Below are positions 44,049 to 51,818 of a stretch of DNA of 57,042 nucleotides, in pieces. The translations under genes were made by a program, and so were the position numbers. Location of the stretch: positions 1-57,042 of the forward strand of contig CAJXUS010000024.1 of the NCBI GenBank assembly GCA_913060675.1, written 5' to 3'. Source of the stretch: an uncultured Rhodospirillales bacterium (GTDB lineage: Bacteria > Pseudomonadota > Alphaproteobacteria > Kiloniellales > Kiloniellaceae). The notes under the pieces are model-generated. The model was not told where the DNA came from. It saw nothing but the letters and a program-made list of their open reading frames with translations, and ran no database searches. Every line of letters starts with the position of its first letter. The stretch's first letter is position 1.

Positions 44049-44954
44049 TCAAAAGCCTAAGATTAAAGCTTGTCCAGAAGTGATTGCCCAGACAGATGTG
44101 CCGATCCAAATTAAAATTGTGATCATTAACTGGCGATCAGAGAACAAAGCATCAGTTGGAGATTCTCCGCCGCCAAGCATTTCAACAATGTACCAGTAGC
44201 GATAAATACCATAGAGAACGATCGGTATTGTTATCGCGAGCTCGGGGCGGGTCGTGACGACAAATAGGCTGTAGAATATCAAGGCGCCAGTGGCCGCCAT
44301 TTCCGCAAAGCGATTAACGAGGGGTATAGAATAGCCCTTGAGGACTTCTCGCCCGGAATCTCCGCTGTCTTGTAGTTCTTGTCGACGTTTAATGGAGGCT
44401 AGGAAAAGTGCAAGGCAGAGCGTGGTCACAAACATCCAGGCTGATACAGGAACATCCAGAGCCGTTGCACCTGCAAAGACACGAAGAACAAAACCCGCTG
44501 CAATGGTGAATATATCAAGGACAGGTTGGAACTTGAGATAAAAAGAATATCCAACGTTCAAAAGAATATAAGCCAGTAGTACTAAGCTGGCATTTGGGAG
44601 TGCAAAGTATCCCGTAATGAGAACGCCATAAAGTACTAAGAGTAAGATAACGGCTTGTGGAATTGTAAGTGCGCCAGATGCAAGAGGACGTGTTTGCGAT
44701 TTCTTAGGATGTTTTCGATCATTATCGATATCCCGAATGTCATTGATGACGTAAACCGCAGATGAAGCAATGCAAAATAAGAAGGCAATCAGAAGAGTCC
44801 GTGATATTGCTTCCTGATCACTAAAGAGGCCTGAAAATATTAAAGGAGCAAATACAAAGCCATTTTTAATCCACTGCTTTGGCCGCATCAATTTTGCAAG
44901 GCTGAGGGCTAAATGTGGAGTTCCAATCTTAATTTCTTTATCCTTCTTCTTCAT
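44049..44954 (-). CDS. Decaprenyl-phosphate phosphoribosyltransferase-like (UbiA superfamily)
   Basis: 301 aa from the ATG at 44954, which has GGAAAG upstream; a 32-codon extension would overlap the divergent GtrA gene and is rejected. About eight membrane helices. KLMRPKQWIKNGFVFAPLIFSG (in parts) opens the domain; the first metal site is NDIRDIDNDRKHPKKSQTRP (in parts NDIRDIDND, RPLASG) and the second is DIFTIAAGFVLRVFAGATA. These match decaprenyl-phosphate phosphoribosyltransferases, which make polyprenyl-phospho-ribose-5-phosphate, rather than quinone prenyltransferases. DprE1-like and DprE2-like genes next to it support this. Polyprenyl length in this organism is unknown. Confidence 0.87.
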   Translation of the reverse strand: MKKKDKEIKIGTPHLALSLAKLMRPKQWIKNGFVFAPLIFSGLFSDQEAISRTLLIAFLFCIASSAVYVINDIRDIDNDRKHPKKSQTRPLASGALTIPQAVILLLVLYGVLITGYFALPNASLVLLAYILLNVGYSFYLKFQPVLDIFTIAAGFVLRVFAGATALDVPVSAWMFVTTLCLALFLASIKRRQELQDSGDSGREVLKGYSIPLVNRFAEMAATGALIFYSLFVVTTRPELAITIPIVLYGIYRYWYIVEMLGGGESPTDALFSDRQLMITILIWIGTSVWAITSGQALILGF

Positions 44955-44984
44955 TTCAATTTCTTTCCAAAGCCGTAAAGCCTC

Positions 44985-45392
44985 ATGAGCCTTGTTATTA
45001 GCTATACTTTCTTTGCCATTCTCGCGACGATTGCGAACATCGCAGCACAAGATCTGTTTATCAATTTGTACCCTGGGCCTTTTGCTCTTTTGCTGTCGGT
45101 GGCTGTGGGCACACTTGTCGGGCTCGTGGTTAAGTATTTGCTAGATAAAAGGTATATATTTCGTTACCGGACTGTTGGTGTGGGGCATGAAACCAAAATT
45201 TTTATCCTATATGTTGCTATGGGCGGGGTGACGACATTGATATTTTGGGGATTTGAATTCGGGTTTCATTATTTGTTTGATGACAAACTCATGAGATATT
45301 TCGGCGGGGTCATCGGGCTCGCGATTGGGTATTGGATCAAGTATAACTTGGATAAACGGTATGTATTTGTCTCGAAAGAAATAAAATGCTGA
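44985..45392 (+). CDS. GtrA-family small membrane protein
   Basis: 135 aa with four membrane helices and two copies of the pattern 'K..LDKRY.F' (VKYLLDKRYIFRY and IKYNLDKRYVFVS), typical of GtrA. GtrA proteins are thought to help move polyprenyl-linked sugars across the inner membrane. In Mycobacterium a GtrA-like gene (Rv3789) stands directly before dprE1, as here. It overlaps the DprE1-like gene by seven bases and begins only 30 bp from the divergent UbiA-type start. Confidence 0.87.
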   Translation: MSLVISYTFFAILATIANIAAQDLFINLYPGPFALLLSVAVGTLVGLVVKYLLDKRYIFRYRTVGVGHETKIFILYVAMGGVTTLIFWGFEFGFHYLFDDKLMRYFGGVIGLAIGYWIKYNLDKRYVFVSKEIKC

Positions 45393-46693
45393 TCAGTGGC
45401 TGGGGCCGTTATCCCTCAATAGATGCTGAGGTGTCACAGCCGCGGTCATTGAGTGAGATTAAATCGGATATCTCTGGCCGCGATGGTTTTCGTGGTATAG
45501 CTCGAGGTCAGGGGCGGAGCTATGGAGATAGTTCGATTGCCAATAACATTATCTCTACCGCTCATTTCAGCAGATTTCACGACTTTGATGCCAAGAGCGG
45601 GTGTTTAAGCTGTGATGCTGGGGTCAGTATTTCAGATATACTTGATGTGTTTGTTCCCAAGGGTTGGTTCCCTATGGTCACTCCTGGGACAAAGTACGTA
45701 TCGGTTGGGGGCGCTATTGCCAGTGATGTTCATGGAAAAAATCATCATCTAGTCGGGACATTTTGTGATCATCTCTATTCTTTCCAGATAATGGTGGCTA
45801 ACGGAGACGTTCTCAACTGTTCGAAATCAGAAAATAGAGATCTGTTCATTGCGACCTGTGGAGGAATGGGGCTGACGGGTATCGTCCTTAATGCCACGTT
45901 TTATTTACAAAAAATCAAAAGTAGCTTTATTGATGAGACAACTTACAAGGCGCGTAACTTAAAAGAGTGCTTTGAGCTTTTTGAGGTTAATGCGGGCGCT
46001 GACTATTCCGTGGCGTGGGTCGATTGCCTACAGCAAGGTGATAATTTGGGTCGCTCTTTGTTCATGCTTGGAAAGCATAATGAGCAGGCTGGGTTAAGGG
46101 AGACTTCGAATTCTGGACCCTCAATACCATTTAATTTCCCCAACATTGCTCTCAATAAATATTCGGTGCGTCTGTTCAATCAACTTTATTACAGCCGGGT
46201 GCGTTCAAAAATGCGGGAGCGTCAGGTCCATTACAATCCCTTCTTCTATCCCCTGGATGGGATTAGAAACTGGAATCGACTTTATGGCGCAAATGGTTTT
46301 GTTCAATATCAATTTGTCCTTCCCAAAGACGCTGGTTTGGTAGGAATGACATTGATACTTGAAAAAATTGCAGCTTCTGGAGCGGGGTCATTCCTATCTG
46401 TACTCAAAGCTTTCGGAAAAGCTAACGCGAACCTGCTTTCCTTTCCTTTTGAAGGTTATACTTTGGCATTGGATTTTAAGGTCAATGATAAGGTTTTAAA
46501 CTTACTGAATGAATTGGACGCTATTGTGAGCGATTACGGTGGTCGGGTTTATCTAACCAAGGATGCACGGATGAGCGAACAGACATTCAAAAAGGGATAT
46601 CCTAAATGGGAAGAGTTTCAAAAGGTACGTGAAAAATACGGCGCACAAGGGGTATTCTCTTCTTTGCAATCAAAACGTCTGGGACTTGGGTAA
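45386..46693 (+). CDS. dprE1: Decaprenylphosphoryl-beta-D-ribose oxidase-like (DprE1)
   Basis: 435 aa FAD-linked oxidase. The FAD-binding part has ARGQGRSYGDSS, TPGTKYVSVGGAIASDVHGKNHH and CGGMGLTGIVL, the DprE1 signature (His116 matching the FAD-contact His). In the mycobacterial pathway this enzyme oxidises the 2'-OH of polyprenylphosphoryl ribose. The residue matching mycobacterial Cys387 is Ala361 (YTLALDFK), 31 residues before Lys392 (YLTKDAR), the same spacing as C387-K418. It is cotranslated with GtrA and its stop adjoins the next start. Function as an arabinose-precursor enzyme is inferred. Confidence 0.87.
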   Translation: MLISGWGRYPSIDAEVSQPRSLSEIKSDISGRDGFRGIARGQGRSYGDSSIANNIISTAHFSRFHDFDAKSGCLSCDAGVSISDILDVFVPKGWFPMVTPGTKYVSVGGAIASDVHGKNHHLVGTFCDHLYSFQIMVANGDVLNCSKSENRDLFIATCGGMGLTGIVLNATFYLQKIKSSFIDETTYKARNLKECFELFEVNAGADYSVAWVDCLQQGDNLGRSLFMLGKHNEQAGLRETSNSGPSIPFNFPNIALNKYSVRLFNQLYYSRVRSKMRERQVHYNPFFYPLDGIRNWNRLYGANGFVQYQFVLPKDAGLVGMTLILEKIAASGAGSFLSVLKAFGKANANLLSFPFEGYTLALDFKVNDKVLNLLNELDAIVSDYGGRVYLTKDARMSEQTFKKGYPKWEEFQKVREKYGAQGVFSSLQSKRLGLG

Positions 46694-47431
46694 ATGAAAA
46701 AAGTACTGATCATAGGTGCGACCTCTGCCATTGCCGAGGCGACTGCGAGATTGTTTGCCAAGCGCGGGGATAAGCTATTTTTACTTGCCCGCAACACAGA
46801 AAAATTAACTGTGATAGCCCGAGACCTTAAAGTCCGCGGCGCCAAAGAAGTCTTTACAGGATCGTTTGATGCCTTGGATATGGAGGCTCATGCCGGGTTA
46901 CTTGATTCTGCGATTGCACAAATGGAGGGGATTGATACCGTCCTGATCGCGCATGGAACGCTTCCTGATCAAAAAAATTGTGAAGCCAGTGCCGCGGAAA
47001 CTCTCTCCGCAATGAACATCAACGCATTGAGTGTTATCTCTCTTCTCACTCATTTAGGGAATGTTTTTGAGAAACAGGGTGCGGGTTCTATTGCTGTGAT
47101 ATCTTCTGTTGCCGGGGATCGCGGTCGACAATCGAATTATGTCTACGGTGCTGCCAAGGGCACGGTATCGATTTTTCTGCAGGGTTTACGTCACCGTTTA
47201 TGTAAGGCGGGGGTGCATGTTTTAACGGTCAAGCCTGGGTTTGTGGATACACCAATGACGGCTGAGTTTCCAAAAGGACCACTCTGGGCTCAACCCGATC
47301 AGATCGCAAGCGCCATATTTAAGGCTCTGGAAAAGAAAAAATCAGTGATTTATACTCCAGGGTTCTGGGCACTGATCATGTTGATTGTACGGCTGGTGCC
47401 GAATTGGATTTTCCATAAAACAAAGCTTTAG
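46694..47431 (+). CDS. dprE2: Decaprenylphosphoryl-2-keto-ribose reductase-like (DprE2), SDR
   Basis: 245 aa short-chain dehydrogenase. The cofactor motif is a variant, IIGATSAIAEATARLFA, as in DprE2, instead of TGxxxGxG. The catalytic set is Ser in VISSVAGDRGRQSNYVYGAAKG (with Y and K in YGAAK). It reduces the keto intermediate of DprE1 to polyprenylphosphoryl arabinose. Its ATG follows the dprE1 stop with no gap, so the two are tightly coupled. The C-terminus has a hydrophobic end (about 218-235) that may attach it to the membrane. Confidence 0.87.
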   Translation: MKKVLIIGATSAIAEATARLFAKRGDKLFLLARNTEKLTVIARDLKVRGAKEVFTGSFDALDMEAHAGLLDSAIAQMEGIDTVLIAHGTLPDQKNCEASAAETLSAMNINALSVISLLTHLGNVFEKQGAGSIAVISSVAGDRGRQSNYVYGAAKGTVSIFLQGLRHRLCKAGVHVLTVKPGFVDTPMTAEFPKGPLWAQPDQIASAIFKALEKKKSVIYTPGFWALIMLIVRLVPNWIFHKTKL

Positions 47432-47512
47432 ATTTCGGGCTGAAGTCCCTAAGCTCCGGTTGTCATAATTGTTTGCAGAGTTGACTTTGCGACCGGATTC
47501 CGGAGATTTAGT

Positions 47513-48133
47513 ATGTTTTTTGTCCCAGGTAAGCATAAAGAGCAGGGCTTACCTTATAATCCTTTCAAAGCCTGTGTTCTCCCAAGGCCAATAGCTTGGC
47601 TTTCCACGCATTCTTCAGAGGGCGTTTGTAATCTTGCCCCCTATAGCTTTTTTAATGCTTTTTCGGATGAACCGCCGATTATTGGCGTGGGTATTGCGCC
47701 TGATAGTCGCGGCGAAGGGGTTAAAGATACGCTCACGAATATTCTCGAAACAGAAGAGTTTGTTTTCAATCTGGTTTCTTGGCAACAGCGCACAGAGATG
47801 AACGAAAGCTCAAAACCTGCCCCTGGTCATGTGGATGAGTTTGAAGCGGTAGGTCTAGAAAAACTTGCCTCGAATTTTATCAAGCCTCCACGGGTAAAGG
47901 GTGCTCCAGTTCACTTTGAATGTAAGCTGTTTAAAACGGTAGAGCTTCCAAACAACACTGATGGGAAGCACTATACGTTGGTGTTGGGCGAGGTCATTGG
48001 CATACACATTGATGAAGCCTACCTGACTAATGGAATGGTTGATGCAACCAAAATGAAACCTCTTGCCCGCCTTGGTTATCAGGATTATTCAGTTGTTGAA
48101 GATGTTATTCAGTTGGTGAGGCCTAAGGCCTAA
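47513..48133 (+). CDS. Flavin reductase-like FMN-binding protein
   Basis: 206 aa split-barrel flavin reductase-like domain. LPRPIAWLSTHSSEGVCNLAPYSFFNAFSDEPPIIGVGI (in parts) is the family's start, and LVSWQQRTEMNESS and HFECKLFKTVELPN follow. It binds FMN; substrate unknown. GGAG before the ATG. It lies after the DprE2-like gene but with an 80-bp gap, so it is probably not part of the arabinose module. Confidence 0.85.
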   Translation: MFFVPGKHKEQGLPYNPFKACVLPRPIAWLSTHSSEGVCNLAPYSFFNAFSDEPPIIGVGIAPDSRGEGVKDTLTNILETEEFVFNLVSWQQRTEMNESSKPAPGHVDEFEAVGLEKLASNFIKPPRVKGAPVHFECKLFKTVELPNNTDGKHYTLVLGEVIGIHIDEAYLTNGMVDATKMKPLARLGYQDYSVVEDVIQLVRPKA

Positions 48134-48181
48134 CAGGGCTATGTTTTAGCTTGTAGATAAAAAGAGATCTCGGGGGCCGTT

Positions 48182-48940
48182 TTGGAATTTTTGATAGAGC
48201 ATCTACAACTGGAATCTAGTGATCTATTTTATGTTCTGGCTTGTGGCTTGATAGCAGGGCTGTGCCGTGGGTTTGCGGGTTTTGGACTGTCAGCCTTGAT
48301 CGTCACTTCTATGACCCTCGTACTGTTGCCTAAAGAAGTTGTTCCCATAGCTCTCCTGCTCGAGATGCTCTCTAGCCTCGTGATGGCACGAATGACCTGG
48401 AGTGCCATTCAGTGGTCTCTCTTGAGGTGGCTCTTTGCCGGGGCTGCTATCGGCGTTCCTGTGGGTGTGTTGATGTTGAAAGCCATTCCGGCTGATCCTC
48501 TTCGCATTGTTATATCGATTGCGGTTTTAATTGCGAGTGGACTGCTATTCTTTGGTCGTCATTTCATGCTCAAAGAAAGCGGACCAAATAATTTATCTGT
48601 TGGTTTGGTTTCAGGTGTTGCCAATGGTGCGGCGTCGTTGGGCGGGCTGCCTGTTGCCATCTATATGATGGCCGTTGCCTTTCCTGCCGAAGCTGTCAGA
48701 GCGACAATGAACCTTTATTTCCTAGTCCTGGATGCCTATGGCACTGGGGCACTTGTTTTTGCGGGCCTACTTGATCAAGTAACACTCGCTCGTACAGCAT
48801 TTTTAGCTGTTCCTGTCGTATTTGGAATTTATGTTGGTAATAAAATTTTTCAACGATCTTCCGCGACGCACTACCGTTATGTGGTTTTGACTCTGCTGAT
48901 GGTTCTATCGATAACTGGCTTGGTGAAATCGTTTCTTTAG
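48182..48940 (+). CDS. TSUP (TauE/SafE-type) membrane transporter
   Basis: 252 aa with about seven to eight helices. The TSUP motif GLCRGFAGFGLSALIV is near residue 26 and its repeat GVANGAASLGGLPVAIYM near 140. The start appears to be TTG: GGGGG lies a few bases before it and the first helix needs this N-terminus. TSUP proteins export or import small anions such as sulfite or organosulfonates. Here it lies beside cobD, whose stop overlaps its stop, so cobalt or sulfur links are possible but unproven. Confidence 0.8.
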   Translation: MEFLIEHLQLESSDLFYVLACGLIAGLCRGFAGFGLSALIVTSMTLVLLPKEVVPIALLLEMLSSLVMARMTWSAIQWSLLRWLFAGAAIGVPVGVLMLKAIPADPLRIVISIAVLIASGLLFFGRHFMLKESGPNNLSVGLVSGVANGAASLGGLPVAIYMMAVAFPAEAVRATMNLYFLVLDAYGTGALVFAGLLDQVTLARTAFLAVPVVFGIYVGNKIFQRSSATHYRYVVLTLLMVLSITGLVKSFL

Positions 48941-49959
48941 AAGTAAAAAATGCCCGTTACCAGCAAAGGCGAAGAAGCCGCAATTAACATCCAGGCACCA
49001 GCACCAACATAGAGTTTGAGGGCGCGATTGATATCGGACGCAGCGAGTTCAGTTCGACCACCGTCCCCCATCCAGGGGTCATCAACGACATATCCGGGAT
49101 AAACTCTTGGTCCCGCAAGAGCAAAGCCGAGGGTTCCTGCTACGGCTGCTTCTTGCCATCCCGCGTTTGGAGAGCGGTGCTGTCCGGCATCGCGGAGCAT
49201 GACTTTTAGGCCCCGAAAGCTGGAGGCTCCTGGGACAAATAGAGCAGCAAACACATAAAACAGTCCTGCCAGTCGGGCAGGGATGAGGTTGACGAGATCA
49301 TCTAATCGAGCTGCGAATTTACCAAAGGCTTCATAACGATCGTTTTTATGACCGATCATGCTATCCAAGGTGTTGATGGCCTTATAGGCACAAAGTCCGG
49401 GAAGACCAAAAAGCGCGAACCAGAAAACAGGCGCAACGACACCATCTGAAAAGTTCTCTGCCATGCTTTCAATGGCAGCACGACAGATTCCTGCTTCGTT
49501 CAAGCTTTCGGGGTCGCGGCCGACAAGATGGCTTATGGCGACACGACCTTCTTTCAAACTGCGAGCTTCCAAACCACGGGCTAACTCTTTGGCAACATTA
49601 CGGACTGCCGTTCCCAATCCGCGATAGGCGATTAGGCTGGAAGCAAGGATGGATTCGATGATCCAACCATGAGACACTTGCCCCAGAGAACGTGAGAGTA
49701 TAAGACCGAGAGCAGAGGCCAGAGATACGATGCCAAGGGTTAGAATTGCGCCAAGAAATATCCGCGTTATGCGGGTGTCTTTTGAGCGATTTAACCGGGT
49801 TTCGCCAAGTTCTATGGCTTTGCCGATCATGACGACGGGGTGAGGGATATAGCGATATAACCAAGCCGGATCACCAACCACAATATCGATAAGAATTGCG
49901 GTGATCAGAGTAAGGATTGGTAAAAAAAGCGGTTCTTGGACCAAATACGACATCAACAT
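48937..49959 (-). CDS. cobD: Adenosylcobinamide-phosphate synthase
   Basis: 340 aa, four to five membrane helices. ILIDIVVGDPAWLYRYIPHPVVMIGK is the N-terminal family block (ID..lGDP.w...HPv..iG), followed by RVAISHLVGRDPESLNEAGICRAAIESMAENFSDGVVAPVFW (in parts) and GAFxx.. near LYVGAGAWMLIAA. In the anaerobic naming it is cbiB. It attaches aminopropanol to adenosylcobyric acid. Its stop overlaps that of the TSUP gene, and it is divergent from cbiX. A start two codons downstream (MSYLV) is also possible. Confidence 0.93.
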   Translation of the reverse strand: MLMSYLVQEPLFLPILTLITAILIDIVVGDPAWLYRYIPHPVVMIGKAIELGETRLNRSKDTRITRIFLGAILTLGIVSLASALGLILSRSLGQVSHGWIIESILASSLIAYRGLGTAVRNVAKELARGLEARSLKEGRVAISHLVGRDPESLNEAGICRAAIESMAENFSDGVVAPVFWFALFGLPGLCAYKAINTLDSMIGHKNDRYEAFGKFAARLDDLVNLIPARLAGLFYVFAALFVPGASSFRGLKVMLRDAGQHRSPNAGWQEAAVAGTLGFALAGPRVYPGYVVDDPWMGDGGRTELAASDINRALKLYVGAGAWMLIAASSPLLVTGIFYF

Positions 49960-50076
49960 GGCGCGAGAATGTTAGCACTCTTGTTACAGGTCAAGTACTC
50001 GTATTCGAGATTGTGTATAAAGACTATCGTAGTAACGCCGCCCTGTTGCTAAAAAAATATGGATGAGGTGAGTAAA

Positions 50077-51159
50077 ATGGCCGAAAACGGTCCCAAAATT
50101 GGTGTAATGGTTTGTGGTCATGGCAGCCGCGATGAAGGCGCCGTCCGCGAATTTGATTCCGTTGCCCGTGGTATTCGTGAGCGCTTGCCTCAATATGAAG
50201 TTGATAGTGGCTTCCTCGAATTTGCGACCCCGATTATTCGCACCGGTCTGGATAATCTTCGTGAAGCTGGACATGATCTGGTTTTGGCGATCCCTGGAAT
50301 GCTTTTCGCTGCAGGTCACGCCAAGAATGACATTCCTTCTGTTCTTCGGACCTATGAAGCACAAAACCCTGGAATGAAGATTGAATACGGCCGTGAGCTC
50401 GGTATCGACACCAAACTTATCAAAGCCGCTGCTGCACGTATTCAAGAAGCCGTTGATGCTGCCAATGCTGCCAACGGAGAGATGCCGCTTAGCGAAACCA
50501 TGTTGATGGTCGTTGGCCGTGGCGCGTCTGATCCCGATGCTAATTCCAACGTCAACAAAGTCATGCGCCTTCTTTGGGAAGGTTTCGGCTTTGGTTGGGG
50601 TGAAGTTTGTTATTCAGGTGTGACTTTCCCGTTGGTCGAGCCTGGCTTAGAGCATGCTTCTAAGCTTGGTTATAAACGTATTATCGTATTCCCATACTTC
50701 CTGTTCACAGGGATTTTGGTGAAACGCATTTACGACTACACCGATGTTGTGGCCGAACGTCACCCTGAAATTGATTTCGTGAAAGCGCCTTACCTTTCTG
50801 ATCATCCGCAAGTCCTGGATGCTTTTGCAGATCGGGTGCAGGAAATTCTTGATGGTGCTAACGTGATGAACTGCAAGCTCTGTAAATACAGAGAACAGGT
50901 TCTCGGTTTTGAGGCTGAAATTGGCCTGCCACAGGAAAGCCACCACCATCACGTTGAAGGTATTGGTACGGGCGATGCCGAAGCACATGATCACGGGCAT
51001 AGCCATTCTCATGACCACGATCATGTTCATGGGCACGATCACGGCCACGATCACGGGCATTCTCATGACCATGACCACGGGGACCATCATCACCATCCTT
51101 ATCCGCACGCCGACCACCCACTTGGTCCGGTAACGATGGCCAAGGACGAAGCCAGCTCT
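50077..51159 (+). CDS. cbiX: Sirohydrochlorin cobaltochelatase CbiX, long form with His-rich tail
   Basis: 361 aa from the ATG at 50077, with GAGGTG six bases upstream; the frame also opens six codons earlier. Two CbiX halves: GVMVCGHGSRDEGAVREFDSVA at the start, and LMVVGRGASDPDANSNVNKVMRLLWEG (in parts) with VFPYFLFTGILVKRI later. C266 and C269 (NCKLCKYR) form a Cys pair like the 4Fe-4S site of long CbiX proteins. The tail (about 288-345) is a His/Asp/Gly repeat. It inserts cobalt into sirohydrochlorin in the early-insertion route. First gene of cbiX-cobH-cobL-cobI-cobJ-cobM. End set to the last sense codon; the TAA ends at 51162. Confidence 0.92.
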
Positions 51160-51182
51160 TAAGGGCTAGAGGGGATGCATCC

Positions 51183-51818
51183 ATGACGATTGAGTATGAT
51201 TACATTCGGGATCCACAAGAGATCTATCGCCAGTCTTTTGCTCAGATTCAAGCCGCAGCTGATTTTGGGTCAATGCCTGCTGATATTGCGGACATCGCTG
51301 TGCGGGTTATTCATGCTTGCGGTATGCCGGAAGCCGTCAATGAGTTGGCCTGGAGCGATGATGTCGCGATCAAAGGCCGCGAAGCTTTAAAGTCGGGGGC
51401 AAAGATTATTGTCGATTGTCAGATGGCGCGTGATGGTATCATTCGCAACCGCCTTCCTGCCGATAATGAAATTCTCTGCCCGTTGATTGATGAACGTGTT
51501 CCCGAGATTGCAAAAGAGATCGGCAATACCAGATCGGCTGCCGCTGTTGAGCTGTGGAAAGAACATCTGGAAGGTGCTGTTGTCGTTATTGGCAATGCGC
51601 CGACGGCTCTGTTTAGACTTCTCGAAGTCTTGCATGCTGGCGCACCAATGCCCGCAGTGATCCTCGGATTTCCAGTAGGTTTTGTCGGAGCGGCAGAATC
51701 AAAGGAAGCTTTGATCGCAGCAGACATTGGCGTCCCCTTTATGACCTTGCGTGGGCGTCGAGGCGGTTCTGCAATCGCCTCTGCTGCGTTAAATGCGGTG
51801 GCAAAGGATAATCAATGA
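51183..51818 (+). CDS. cobH: Precorrin-8X methylmutase
   Basis: 211 aa. The catalytic His is in VRVIHACGMPE. Family blocks are AKIIVDCQMARDGIIRNRLP, FPVGFVGAAESKEAL and the LRGRRGGSAIASAALNA end. It moves the methyl group from C11 to C12 to form hydrogenobyrinic or cobyrinic acid. The same protein is CbiC in the anaerobic naming. Its stop overlaps the cobL start (ATGA). Confidence 0.95.
   Translation: MTIEYDYIRDPQEIYRQSFAQIQAAADFGSMPADIADIAVRVIHACGMPEAVNELAWSDDVAIKGREALKSGAKIIVDCQMARDGIIRNRLPADNEILCPLIDERVPEIAKEIGNTRSAAAVELWKEHLEGAVVVIGNAPTALFRLLEVLHAGAPMPAVILGFPVGFVGAAESKEALIAADIGVPFMTLRGRRGGSAIASAALNAVAKDNQ

Noticed and set aside
44955..45050. 32-codon N-terminal extension of the UbiA-type protein
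   Set aside because: It would overlap the GtrA gene in antisense; the ATG at 44954 has GGAAAG upstream and the extension is not family-like.
50647..51117. Met/Val-rich frame on the minus strand in cbiX
   Set aside because: It is the complement of the His-rich repeat of CbiX.
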